DNA of 64,000 nucleotides from Cyanobium gracile PCC 6307 (GCF_000316515.1 NC_019675.1:2133964-2197963); one strand, 5' to 3'. Counted from the stretch's first letter, positions 28,269-36,298 are shown. Made by a program: numbers and translations. The notes: a model not told the origin generated them from the sequence alone.

Positions 28269-28281
28269 GCCGCTACGCGGC
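28269..28281. repeat. Left-end hairpin of the IS element
   Basis: Perfect five-pair stem GCCGC-TAC-GCGGC starting six bases inside the left boundary. A second small stem CTGAA-CTGC-TTCAG lies at 28,303-28,316. This end is 5' of the transposase and would correspond to the termination end (terIS) of a rolling-circle element. Confidence 0.55.
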
Positions 28282-28478
28282 AGATTGCAAGCCACAGCAT
28301 AGCTGAACTGCTTCAGTTTCAAGCCGACTGCCCAAGGTTCTAGCGCCATGCCACTGGCGCGGAACTGCAAGCATGTCTTGAGCAGCGACAGGAGAGCGCG
28401 ACCGTCGGGAAGACACTGAGGGATGCACGTCCTCGGATGTGCTTTCCCCCTTCATCTTCCCGCTGGGAAGCTGCTGAG

Positions 28479-29384
28479 ATGAATACTGCAGAACAGGAGC
28501 GTTTTGATCGCCTGTTTGATGCCAATCTGCAAGCCATGCAGCTGCATGGCTTGCGCGACAAAACAATTGATAGCTACAGCCGAACATTGCGGCGAGTCGC
28601 CGGCCATTTTGGTCGTTGCCCCGATGATCTCAGCCCTGATGAGTTAAAGAGCTACTTTGCCGCTCTGCTGGAGCAGTATTCATGGAGCACAATCAAGGTG
28701 GATCTCTGCAGCCTGCAGTTCTTCCATCGCTATGTGCTCGATCGCGAGATGGAGTGGATCAAAATCATTCGCCCTCCCCGTGTACGCACTCTCCCGGACA
28801 TTCCCACCCGAGAGGAAGTGCATGCGTTGATCAATACGGTACGCAAGTTGCGTTATCGCATCTTCCTGCTGGCGGTCTACAGCCTGGGTCTGCGAATCAG
28901 TGAAGGCCTGGGACTGGAGGTGGCGGACATTGACGGCAGCCAAAGACGTGTGCACCTCCGCGATGCGAAAGGCGGTAAGGATCGCTATGTCCCCATCCCC
29001 GATCTCACGCTCCAATCGTTGCGCAGGTTCTGGACAACCCACCGTCACCCCCGTCTGCTCTTCCCCAGTCCGGCCGGAAGCCAGTTCATCGTCCGGATGG
29101 CGAGCGCACCGATGGATGCCAGCGGTGTCCAGGCCGCGCTCAAGGCCGCCCGCAAGGAGTGTGGCATCGAGAAACGGCTCACAGTGCACTCCCTGCGCCA
29201 TGCCTATGCCACCCACCTGCTGGAGCAAGGGATGGATCTACGCCTGATCCAATCGTTGCTCGGCCACAGCAACAGCAACACCACAGCGCGTTACGCCCAC
29301 ATCACCCATGTGGTGCGCGATCACACCAGCGATCGGATCGAGACGCTGCTGAGCGGCTTCCAGCTTCGTTGGGAGGAAGGCTGA
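28479..29384 (+). CDS. Tyrosine recombinase/integrase of the IS element
   Basis: A 301-residue tyrosine recombinase. The N-terminal core-binding domain has LHGLRDKTIDSYSRTLRRV; the catalytic domain has Arg in LGLRISEGL (R139), Lys in KGGKDR (164/167), HSLRH (H237, R240), LGHSNSNTTARYAH with H263 and the nucleophile Y272. All catalytic residues are intact. Start ATG at 28479 follows GGGAAG by about eight bases; an upstream in-frame ATG at 28440 is possible. Its TGA overlaps the ATG of the transposase (TGATG), so both are made together. XerC/D-like recombinases of this kind could resolve circles or dimers; the role within the element is not settled. Confidence 0.9.
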   Translation: MNTAEQERFDRLFDANLQAMQLHGLRDKTIDSYSRTLRRVAGHFGRCPDDLSPDELKSYFAALLEQYSWSTIKVDLCSLQFFHRYVLDREMEWIKIIRPPRVRTLPDIPTREEVHALINTVRKLRYRIFLLAVYSLGLRISEGLGLEVADIDGSQRRVHLRDAKGGKDRYVPIPDLTLQSLRRFWTTHRHPRLLFPSPAGSQFIVRMASAPMDASGVQAALKAARKECGIEKRLTVHSLRHAYATHLLEQGMDLRLIQSLLGHSNSNTTARYAHITHVVRDHTSDRIETLLSGFQLRWEEG

Positions 29385-30442
29385 TGCTTCTCCTCTCCCA
29401 TCTGGTGGCGCGCTATCAGGGTGAGCTGGAGCGCCGCCATGGCCATCAGCTGCTGCCAAGCCACCGCCAGGCCCTGCAGGCGATGGGACGTTGCCGCCAG
29501 AGCGGCAGTGACGTCATGCGGCTGCAATGCTCCGATTGTGAGCACAGCATCCGCATCCCCCATTCCTGTGGACACCGCAGTTGCCCACACTGCCAACATC
29601 ATGAAAGTCAACAGTGGATCGAACGACAACGGGCCAAGCTGCTGCCAGTGGAGTACTTCCTGATCACCTTCACCGTGCCTGCAGAACTCAGGCAGATCTT
29701 CTGGCAGCAGCAACGATTGGCCTATGATCTACTGCTGAAAACAGCCTGGGAAACGATCGATTCCTTTGCCCGCCGTGATCCGAAACTGAGAGGGAAGATT
29801 GGCGCCCATGCCGTTCTGCACACCCACAACCGGCGGCTTGAGTACCATCCCCACGTGCATCTGATTGTGCCCGCAGGTGCGATCAACGTGCAGAAACGGC
29901 AGTGGAGGGACAAAGTGGCAGGGTACCTGTTCCCGGCCGGCAACCTGGCGAGGGTGTTCCGCGCCAAATGGTACGAGGGGATGCGCCGTCTGGGCTTGCG
30001 GCTCAAGACTCCACTGCCAAGAGAGTGGATTGTGAACTGCAAATCGGTGGGCAGGGGCGAAAAGGCCTTGGTGTATCTGGGGCGCTACCTCTACCGTGGA
30101 GTATTGCCGGAGAAGAACATCATTGCCGACCATGAGGGCAAAGTCAGCTTCTGCTATCAGGACAACAAGGGAACGCGCCAGGTTCGCACACTACCGGGCG
30201 GAGAGTTTCTGTGGCTGCTGCTGCGGCATGTCCTGCCGAGACGCTTCCGGCGTGTACGGGATTACGGCCTGCTGCATGGCAATGCCAAACGACTGATCCA
30301 AGGGGTGCAATTGCTGCTCAGGGTGGAATTGCCGATTCCAGAGCTTCCCCGCGAGAAAGCGCCTATGCTCTGCCCCCTGTGCCAGGGACAGATGCGCATC
30401 ATCGCACTGCGAGAACGAGGGATGACGCCGCTGCTGTGCTGA
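29384..30442 (+). CDS. IS91-family HUH transposase
   Basis: A 352-residue Rep-like transposase. An N-terminal zinc-binding domain has Cys49, Cys52, Cys62, Cys67 and Cys70 (CSDCE and CGHRSCPHC); the HUH motif is HPHVHLIVP (157-159 HVH) and the catalytic tyrosine region is YLGRYLYRG with Tyr231, 235 and 237. These proteins nick single-stranded DNA and drive rolling-circle transposition without a DDE active site. The C-terminal MLCPLCQGQMR holds another CxxC pair. GGGAGGAAGG lies directly before the ATG, giving a strong ribosome binding site within the recombinase gene. The frame is intact, so the element may still be active. Confidence 0.93.
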   Translation: MLLLSHLVARYQGELERRHGHQLLPSHRQALQAMGRCRQSGSDVMRLQCSDCEHSIRIPHSCGHRSCPHCQHHESQQWIERQRAKLLPVEYFLITFTVPAELRQIFWQQQRLAYDLLLKTAWETIDSFARRDPKLRGKIGAHAVLHTHNRRLEYHPHVHLIVPAGAINVQKRQWRDKVAGYLFPAGNLARVFRAKWYEGMRRLGLRLKTPLPREWIVNCKSVGRGEKALVYLGRYLYRGVLPEKNIIADHEGKVSFCYQDNKGTRQVRTLPGGEFLWLLLRHVLPRRFRRVRDYGLLHGNAKRLIQGVQLLLRVELPIPELPREKAPMLCPLCQGQMRIIALRERGMTPLLC

Positions 30443-30500
30443 GGCTGACAAGAATGCTGGGAAGATATCCCTGAATGTAGCCAGCAGACACTGAGCAGAT

Positions 30501-30526
30501 CCGTTCAGCTCCAGAGAACTGAACGG
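30501..30526. repeat. Internal inverted repeat downstream of the transposase
   Basis: Perfect eight-base arms CCGTTCAG and CTGAACGG around a ten-base loop, about 60 bases after the transposase stop. There is no T-run, so it is not a standard terminator; it may be part of the subterminal structure of the right end. Bases 30,443-30,731 otherwise hold no recognisable gene. Confidence 0.5.
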
Positions 30527-30695
30527 CCAGCTCAGCTGCGCTCTAGATTCGGCTGAGGCATGGCAAGGTTCAACGATGCCCCAAACGGCAGGCATTTGCA
30601 CTCAGGAGAAAGCCAAAGATATCCTGAAAACTGGCCGGATGTTTCTGCAGTAAGCCATCAGGCTCCATCGTTGCAGGCTTGTTCAACTTCGGATA

Positions 30696-30717
30696 AGATC
30701 GTGGCTGCGCACGATCT
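30696..30717. repeat. Right-end hairpin of the IS element (candidate oriIS)
   Basis: Perfect eight-base stem AGATCGTG / CACGATCT with a six-base loop, ending 14 bases before the element boundary. In IS91-type elements the replication origin end lies 3' of the transposase and has a hairpin just before the cleavage tetranucleotide; here GTTG follows. Position and structure fit; function is inferred. Confidence 0.6.
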
Positions 30718-30731
30718 ATCCATAATCGTTG

Positions 30732-31054
30732 TGGCGCCAGAGCTGGAACGCCACGAGGTGCGCATGCATCGAGAGGGTGAGCGCCACCGCCGGATCGAAG
30801 CGGGCGAGGGTGCGGAGGATGGCCCCCATGTCGGCATGGCTGGCGCCGGCGCCGCCGAGGACGGCGGGGACGAGCGCCACCGTGACGCCTTCGGCCCGCA
30901 GATGGTCGAAGGCGGGCCGGGAGATGTCTCCAGCCGCGTCGTGACGGCCGGCATCGGCCCTGAGGCGCTCGCCGATGGTTTCGGCGATGGCGATCCACTG
31001 CTCCGTGGTGCGCGGTGTGGCCGCCCGTCCGGCGGCGGTGAGGGATGTGGTCAT
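30732..31054 (-). pseudogene. Acyl-CoA dehydrogenase, N-terminal part (interrupted by IS)
   Basis: From an ATG at 31054 (MTTSLTAAGRAATPRTTEQW) this strand encodes about 107 residues of the N-terminal helical domain of the same acyl-CoA dehydrogenase: VALVPAVLGGAGASHADMG, LTLSMHAHLVAFQLWRH. Beyond the element boundary only DYG and a stop are added. With the C-terminal part the original protein would have been 385 residues, a normal family size. It is divergent from the HxlR-type regulator, whose likely operator lies in the gap. Confidence 0.85.
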
Positions 31055-31112
31055 GGCTGGAGCCTGTATGGGTCCTGGATCGGACCGTACGAAGATGGGT
31101 CGGTTCCAACTA

Positions 31113-31127
31113 GTCCAGATTCTGGAC
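31113..31127. promoter_or_regulatory. Palindromic operator candidate between ACAD and the HxlR regulator
   Basis: Perfect inverted repeat GTCCAGA-T-TCTGGAC in the 119-base gap between the divergent starts at 31054 and 31174. HxlR-family winged-helix dimers bind short inverted repeats, so the neighbouring regulator is the natural candidate to bind it. Confidence 0.5.
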
Positions 31128-31173
31128 CTGATCGATCCGGACGCTCGAACCCGGCAGCCCGAGGAGGAATCCC

Positions 31174-31845
31174 ATGACCGCAGCAGACGACGGGTATGGG
31201 CAGTACTGCCCCATCGCCAGGGCGCTCGATGTGCTCGGCGAGCGCTGGACACTGCTGATCCTGCGGGATCTGCTCACGGGCACCGACAGGTTCAACGACC
31301 TCGCCCGCGGGCTCCCGGGGTTGTCACGGAGTCTGCTCAGCAAGCGGCTCCACCAGCTGGAGACCGCCGGACTCGTGGTGCATGCGGGGGGAACCTACGG
31401 GCTCACCGAGGCCGGAAAAGACCTCGAGCCGATGGTGTTCGGCCTTGGAGCCTGGGGGGTGCGCTGGTTGTTCGGGGAGCCGCGGCCCGAGGAGTGCAAC
31501 AGCGATCTGCTGGTGTGGTGGATGCATCGCCGGCTCGACACCTCGGTGCTCCCCGGCAGGCGCGTGGTGATCCACGTGCGCTTCCGGGACGATCGGCGTC
31601 TGTACTGGATCGTGGTCGATGCGGCCGGGCCGTCGATGTGCACGGCGGATCCCGGCTTCGAGGTCGACGTGACGATCAGCTCCGATGTGAGCTCCCTCTA
31701 TCAGGTATGGCTTGGGCGCCTCACCATCCGGGAGGCCCTGCGTGCCCGCCGGCTGGCCTTCGACGGGCCCTCCGTCCTGACCCAGCAGATGCCCGCGGCG
31801 CTGCGGCTGAGCCCGATGGCCGCTGCGGTCCGCCAGGCGGGCTGA
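31174..31845 (+). CDS. HxlR-family regulator with C-terminal SCP2-like domain
   Basis: A 223-residue protein: residues 10-100 are an HxlR/MarR-like winged helix (YCPIARALDVLGERWTLLIL, RFNDLARGLPGLSRSLLSKRL, LETAGLV). The C-terminal half (RVVIHVRFRDDRRLYWIV, VDVTISSDVSSLYQVWLG) resembles the sterol-carrier-protein-2 fold that binds lipids or acyl-CoA. This two-domain design is common in actinobacteria and unusual in picocyanobacteria. The likely role is ligand-controlled repression of the divergent acyl-CoA dehydrogenase, which is now broken. Confidence 0.85.
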   Translation: MTAADDGYGQYCPIARALDVLGERWTLLILRDLLTGTDRFNDLARGLPGLSRSLLSKRLHQLETAGLVVHAGGTYGLTEAGKDLEPMVFGLGAWGVRWLFGEPRPEECNSDLLVWWMHRRLDTSVLPGRRVVIHVRFRDDRRLYWIVVDAAGPSMCTADPGFEVDVTISSDVSSLYQVWLGRLTIREALRARRLAFDGPSVLTQQMPAALRLSPMAAAVRQAG

Positions 31846-31934
31846 GGCGGACGCCGCCGCCGTGAGCAGCACCGCCAGCGCCACACTCGGTCCCCCCATC
31901 GCGTGGGAACCTTGGAACCGATCGCCCGCTCCCC

Positions 31935-32324
31935 ATGGTTCCGCCCATTCCGGCCCTTGTGACGGTGCTGGCCCTCCTCACCTACCAGGCCACGGGGCTC
32001 CTGGTGGGGCGGGCACGGGTCGTGCACGGGGTGAAACCGCCGGCGATGACCGGCCCCGCTGCCTTCGAGCGGGCGCTGCGGGTGCAGCAGAACACCCTCG
32101 AGCAACTGGTGTTCTTCCTGCCGAGCTTCTGGCTGGCAGTGCTCCTCGACAACGCCGCCATCGCCTCGGCCCTCGGGCTGGTGTGGGTGGGAGGGCGGAT
32201 CGCCTATGCCGCGGGATACCTCCAGGCTGCGGAAAAACGCGGCCCTGGATTCGGCATCAGCTTCCTGAGCGGCGCCGTGCTGCTGGTGATGGCGGTGGCG
32301 GGCGCCCTGCGGGCCGCACTCTGA
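31935..32324 (+). CDS. MAPEG-family membrane protein
   Basis: A 129-residue protein with four hydrophobic helices and the MAPEG signature around residues 43-60 (AFERALRVQQNTLEQLVFFLP). The family includes microsomal glutathione S-transferase and leukotriene-type enzymes; bacterial members are small membrane proteins with possible glutathione-dependent peroxidase or transferase activity. It lies 89 bases after the HxlR gene on the same strand. Substrate unknown. Confidence 0.85.
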   Translation: MVPPIPALVTVLALLTYQATGLLVGRARVVHGVKPPAMTGPAAFERALRVQQNTLEQLVFFLPSFWLAVLLDNAAIASALGLVWVGGRIAYAAGYLQAAEKRGPGFGISFLSGAVLLVMAVAGALRAAL

Positions 32325-32333
32325 AGGGCCCGA

Positions 32334-33035
32334 TCAGGCGAATCCCCCAGGCCTCGGCCGGACACTGGAAAGGGAGACATTGCCCGGGGCGGGAGCGGCT
32401 GCGGGCCTCGGCGGCGGCTGGGGCACGGCCACCACGTTGAAGGCGATCGACCAGCGTTCCCCCTCGCCCCGGAACGGCGGCACCGAGTGGGGTTGCCAGG
32501 CCGGAAACACGTAGAAGTCACCGGGCACCGGCAGCACGTAGTGGGCCATGCCGGTGCGGAAGCTCTGGATGTGCCATTCCTCCGGGCCGTGGAAACAGAG
32601 CTGGCCGTCGAAGCTGTCGGCCCGGATCTGGGGCGGCACCTGCAGGAACAGCACGCCGGAGAAGCTGCCGCCGTGGGTGTGGGTGGGGTTGTAGTCGCCG
32701 GCACGCTGGGCGTTGAGCCACAGATCGATCATCTGCAGGCCGTAGCGACCCGGCGTCCAGGGGCCCCGCCCCTGGGGAGGCTGCTGGTCGATCACGTGGC
32801 GGATCCAGCGCTCGCAGGCCGGCAGGATCACCGAGCGGCAGAGTTCGGCGGCGGCGGGGTGGTCGGGGCCGAGCTCCCGCTGCTGGGTGAGCTGGCCGGC
32901 CAGCTTCACCGAGGCGTCGGGACTGCGCTCGGGCGCGGCCAGCACCGCCCGGGCCATGGCCTGCAAATCGGCCAGCTGCGAAGGGCCCAGATGGCCCTGA
33001 AGCAGGTAGCGGGGAAAGAGACTGATCACCTCCAT
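32334..33035 (-). CDS. Putative 2OG-Fe(II) oxygenase (TIGR02466-like)
   Basis: A 233-residue protein whose centre has LNAQRAGDYNPTHTHGGSFSGVLFLQ-type motifs (THTHGG, SGVLFLQVP) and later FPAWQPHSVPPF, giving the His-x-His/Asp and distal His of a double-stranded beta-helix iron site. This pattern is that of the family called putative 2-oxoglutarate Fe(II) oxygenase, frequent in cyanophages and picocyanobacteria; substrate unknown. GGAGGA lies eight bases before the ATG at 33035, which excludes the longer upstream reading. It follows the sigma-factor gene on the same strand by 95 bases. Confidence 0.75.
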   Translation of the reverse strand: MEVISLFPRYLLQGHLGPSQLADLQAMARAVLAAPERSPDASVKLAGQLTQQRELGPDHPAAAELCRSVILPACERWIRHVIDQQPPQGRGPWTPGRYGLQMIDLWLNAQRAGDYNPTHTHGGSFSGVLFLQVPPQIRADSFDGQLCFHGPEEWHIQSFRTGMAHYVLPVPGDFYVFPAWQPHSVPPFRGEGERWSIAFNVVAVPQPPPRPAAAPAPGNVSLSSVRPRPGGFA

Positions 33036-33130
33036 CGTCGGATCCTCCGAGGCTGCGGGGGGCATGCCGGCCATGGGAGGGGGAGGTGCGAGCGGTTCCA
33101 AGCCTCGCAAACGGACCGCCCGGGAGGGCC

Positions 33131-34201
33131 TCAGATGGCCACGTAGGCCTCGACGGCGTCGCTGAGGCGGCGCAGACCCGCCAGGCCGTCGCGCTCCAGG
33201 TTGCGCACCCGGTCGCGGCTGATGCCCAGGATGCGGCCGATGCCGGTGAGGCTCATCGGCTCCTCGCCGTCGATGCCGTAGCGCATCTTCAGCACCCGCC
33301 CCTGCAGTTCCGGCAGCTGCTCCAGCAGCGCCCGCAGGTCCCCCTTGAGGCATTCGCCGTCCACCAGATCGGCGGGCAGCAGGTCGTCGCCGGCCAGCAG
33401 ATCCAGCAGCTCGGTGTCCTCACCGTCGCCCACCTTCGTCTCCAGGCTCACCGGCTGGCGGGCCCGGCACAGGAGGTCCTTCACCTCCTCCTCGGGCAGT
33501 TCCACCGCCACGGCCAGTTCGCTCAGGGTGGGGGTGCGGCCCAGCTCCTGGCTGAGCTCCCTTTGGCCCTTCTTGAGCTTGTTGAGGGTTTCGGTGATGT
33601 GGATCGGCAGGCGGATCGTGCGGCTCTTCTCGGCGATCGCCCGTGTGATGCCCTGGCGGATCCACCAGTAGGCGTAGGTGGAGAACTTGTAGCCGCGGGT
33701 GGGATCGAACTTCTCGACGCCCCGCACCAGGCCGATGGTGCCCTCCTGGATCAGGTCCAGGAGTTCCATGTTCCGCTTGGTGTACTTCTTGGCGACGCTC
33801 ACCACCAGGCGCAGGTTGGCGGCCACCATGCGCTCCTTGGCGCGGCGGCCGGCGTGCAGGCGCTTGCGCAGCACCTCCGGCCGCAGGCCCGCTGCCGCCG
33901 CCAGTTCCTGCTGGCTGGGATCGGTGCCGCCGGCGCGCATCTTCAGCTCCTCGCGGAGCTCCTCGAGGGCCATCAGCTCCTGCACCTGGCGGCCCAGGGT
34001 GATCTCCTGCTCATGGCTGAGCAGCGGCACCCGGCCGATGTCCCGCAGGTAGGAGCGGACCAGGTCGCCGTCCACCGGCGGCATGGAGCGGCCGGGGGAG
34101 GCGCGGACCACGGTCTGAACCGTGTCGGAGACCTGGAGCGTCTCGGCCATCTGGACCGTGTCGGAAGTCGTGGGCTGGGCGAAGGCGAGGGCGACGACCA
34201 T
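33131..34201 (-). CDS. RpoD-family (group 2) RNA polymerase sigma factor
   Basis: A 356-residue sigma-70 protein. Region 1.2 (SYLRDIGRVPLLSHEQE), 2.1-2.4 (ANLRLVVSVAKKYTKRN, DLIQEGTIGLVRGVEKFDP, YKFSTYAYWWIRQGITRAI), 3 and 4.2 (SLTGIGRILGISRDRVRNLE) are all present, but the long acidic region 1.1 of the main sigma factor is absent. That makes it one of the non-essential group 2 factors (SigB/C/D/E type) used in stress and light/dark shifts; which one is unclear. The first 40 residues contain the repeated phrase SDTVQ. A GC-rich inverted repeat AACGGG/CCCGTT in the gap to mgtE may end mgtE transcription. Confidence 0.9.
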   Translation of the reverse strand: MVVALAFAQPTTSDTVQMAETLQVSDTVQTVVRASPGRSMPPVDGDLVRSYLRDIGRVPLLSHEQEITLGRQVQELMALEELREELKMRAGGTDPSQQELAAAAGLRPEVLRKRLHAGRRAKERMVAANLRLVVSVAKKYTKRNMELLDLIQEGTIGLVRGVEKFDPTRGYKFSTYAYWWIRQGITRAIAEKSRTIRLPIHITETLNKLKKGQRELSQELGRTPTLSELAVAVELPEEEVKDLLCRARQPVSLETKVGDGEDTELLDLLAGDDLLPADLVDGECLKGDLRALLEQLPELQGRVLKMRYGIDGEEPMSLTGIGRILGISRDRVRNLERDGLAGLRRLSDAVEAYVAI

Positions 34202-34331
34202 GGATCCGATCCATAACTGTCTGTAAAGCGTAACATCACGAAGTGTGAACTCCTCTCAGAAACGGGAGTGGCCCAAAAGCCCGTTCCGATGGGGCTCATG
34301 GGCCGTCGCGGCCCCCCAGCACAGGCCCGGA

Positions 34332-35708
34332 TCAGCCGCCGCCGAGCCGCGGCAGCAGCAGTTGGGCGGTCCTGAGGTAGATGAACACGCCGGCCACGTC
34401 GGTGGCCGTGGTGATGAACGGGGCCGACATCAGGGCCGGATCCAGCCCCAGGCGGTCGAACAGCAGGGGCAGGGCCGCACCGGCGGTGGCGGCCAGGGTG
34501 GTGATGGCCACCAGGCTGATGCCGGCTGCGGTGGCCACCAGGGCACTGCCCCCCATGGTCCAGGCCCAGGGCACCACCACCACCGCCAGCAGGCCGCCCA
34601 GCAGCGCCCCGGCCACCAGTTCCCGGCCGATCGTGCGCCAGGGGCCCAGGGACTGCAGTCGCTGGGTGCTCAGACCCCGGATGACCACGGTGGAGCTCTG
34701 AGCGCCCACGTTGCCACCGGTGCCGATCAGCAGCGGAATGAAGGCCGCCAGCAGCACCACCTGTTTCAGCACGTGCTGCTCGGAGGCGATCACCGCCGAG
34801 GTGCCGGTGTTGGCCACCAGCAGCACCAGCAGCCACACCACCCGGCGCCTGGCCACGGTGAACAGGTTGCTGCGGAAATAGTCGTCCTCGTCACCGGCCT
34901 GCACGGCGCCGGCGGCGTAGAGGTCCCGGGTGGCCTCCTGCTGGATCACGTCGATGACGTCGTCGACGGTGACGATCCCTACCAGCCGCTGCTCCCGGTC
35001 CACCACCGGTACGGCCAGGAAGTCGTAGCGCTGGATCACCCGGGCCACCTCCTCCTGGTCGGTGTCGGTGCTGACGCTCATCACCTCCCGGGTCATCACG
35101 TCCCCGAGCCGGTCCTCCGGATCGGCCGTCACCAGATCCCGCAGCGACAGCATGCCGCTGAGATGCCGGGAGGCATCGGTCACGTAGAGGCTGTAGATGG
35201 TCTCGGTGTCCCGGGCCCGACGTCGCACGATGTCGAGGGCCTGCTGGGCGCTGTGGAATTCCTTGAGGTCGATGAACTCGGTCGTCATCAGGCGACCGGC
35301 GGTCTCGGCCTCGTAGCCGAGCATCTGGGCGGTGACCCGCCGCTCCGCCGGGCTCAGCTCCGCCAGCAGCCGCCGGACCACCTTGGCCGGCAGTTCGTCG
35401 AAGAGCCGCACCCGGTCGTCCGGGGACATCTCCTCCACCAGTTCCAGCACCTCGCCGGAGCGCAGCCGCTCCAGCAGGCTCTGCTGCACCGAGCCATCGA
35501 GGTACTCGTAGACCTCGATGGCCTCGTTCTTGGGCAGCAGCCGGAAGGCGAGGGCCTGGAGCGTGCGCGGCAGGGTGCCGATCGCCTCGGCGGCATCCAC
35601 CGGCTGCACGGGTTGCAGCAGCAGCTTGGCGCCGTCGTAGTTCCCTGCCTGCAGCAGCCCCTCCAGCTGGCGGGCCACCACCTCGGCGACGGCGGAGGCC
35701 TCAGCCAT
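34332..35708 (-). CDS. mgtE: Magnesium transporter MgtE
   Basis: Mg2+-gated magnesium channel of 458 residues. The N domain (residues about 1-135) has LPAKVVRRLLAELSPAERR, followed by two CBS domains (e.g. TETIYSLYVTD, VTADPEDRLGDVMTREVMSVS, split) and five C-terminal membrane helices with TGGNVGAQSSTVVIRGLSTQ, the pore signature (GGNVGAQSS). The ATG at 35708 starts the conserved N domain; the reading frame extends upstream without family similarity. Divergent from gpx across 79 bases. Confidence 0.93.
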   Translation of the reverse strand: MAEASAVAEVVARQLEGLLQAGNYDGAKLLLQPVQPVDAAEAIGTLPRTLQALAFRLLPKNEAIEVYEYLDGSVQQSLLERLRSGEVLELVEEMSPDDRVRLFDELPAKVVRRLLAELSPAERRVTAQMLGYEAETAGRLMTTEFIDLKEFHSAQQALDIVRRRARDTETIYSLYVTDASRHLSGMLSLRDLVTADPEDRLGDVMTREVMSVSTDTDQEEVARVIQRYDFLAVPVVDREQRLVGIVTVDDVIDVIQQEATRDLYAAGAVQAGDEDDYFRSNLFTVARRRVVWLLVLLVANTGTSAVIASEQHVLKQVVLLAAFIPLLIGTGGNVGAQSSTVVIRGLSTQRLQSLGPWRTIGRELVAGALLGGLLAVVVVPWAWTMGGSALVATAAGISLVAITTLAATAGAALPLLFDRLGLDPALMSAPFITTATDVAGVFIYLRTAQLLLPRLGGG

Positions 35709-35787
35709 CGCTCCTCGGATGCCGGTGGATACGAGTGTATGGGCTGGGCCGCTAGGGTCCGCGGCGTTCTCCCCTCCCCAGGAACCC

Positions 35788-36267
35788 ATGGCCGTGAACG
35801 TGAGCGACGTGGTGGTGCGCACCGCCGCCGGCCAGGAGCGCCGACTCGGCGAGTGGGCCGGCCAGGTGCTGCTGATCGTCAACGTGGCCAGCCGCTGCGG
35901 CTTCACCCGTCAGTACGCCGGCCTGCAGGCCCTCCAGGACCGCTTCGGCTCCCAGGGCTTCGCCGTGCTCGGCTTCCCCTGCAACGACTTCGGCGCCCAG
36001 GAGCCGGGCACCCTCGACGAGATCCAGCAGTTCTGCTCCACCACCTTCGGCATCGGCTTCGAGCTGTTCGACAAGGTGCACGCCACCGGCTCCAAGACGG
36101 CCCCCTACGACACCCTCACCCAGGCGGAGCCGGCGGGCGACGTGGCCTGGAACTTCGAGAAGTTCCTGATCGGCAAGGACGGCAGCGTGGTGGCCCGCTT
36201 CAAGAGCGCCGTGGAGCCGGACGGGGCCGAGCTGACCGCCGCGATCGAGAAGGCCCTGGCGGCCTGA
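35788..36267 (+). CDS. Glutathione peroxidase-family thiol peroxidase
   Basis: A 159-residue Cys-type GPx that reduces hydroperoxides, usually with thioredoxin in bacteria. The peroxidatic Cys is in NVASRCGFTRQY (about residue 37), and the catalytic Gln and Trp-Asn are in GFPCNDFGAQEPG and WNFEKFLI. The resolving Cys in the CNDFG motif region (here C at GFPCNDFG) is present. Short N-terminus, no signal peptide, so cytoplasmic. Confidence 0.93.
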   Translation: MAVNVSDVVVRTAAGQERRLGEWAGQVLLIVNVASRCGFTRQYAGLQALQDRFGSQGFAVLGFPCNDFGAQEPGTLDEIQQFCSTTFGIGFELFDKVHATGSKTAPYDTLTQAEPAGDVAWNFEKFLIGKDGSVVARFKSAVEPDGAELTAAIEKALAA

Positions 36268-36298
36268 GCCGGCGGGAGCTGGCCCGATCGGGTGGGAC

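Larger units (their letters stand above)
28263..30731 (+). mobile_element. IS91-like element with tyrosine recombinase and HUH transposase
   Basis: A 2,469-base insertion, bounded by GTTG at 28,259-28,262 and 30,728-30,731. Taking it out joins the two acyl-CoA dehydrogenase parts as Leu-Trp-Arg-His-Asn-His-Gly-Met in frame, which fixes the ends to within four bases. It carries two plus-strand genes that overlap by one base: a tyrosine recombinase and a Y1/Y2-type HUH transposase. The ends lack matching long terminal inverted repeats; instead each has its own small hairpin, as in IS91-type rolling-circle elements. Some IS91-family elements are known to carry an integrase-like gene upstream of the transposase. 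GTTG is close to, but not the same as, the classical IS91 target tetranucleotides. Confidence 0.85.

Noticed and set aside
34202-34240. HLR1-type RpaB site upstream of the sigma factor
   Set aside because: Two TTAC segments occur but with the wrong spacing for the HLR1 direct repeat.
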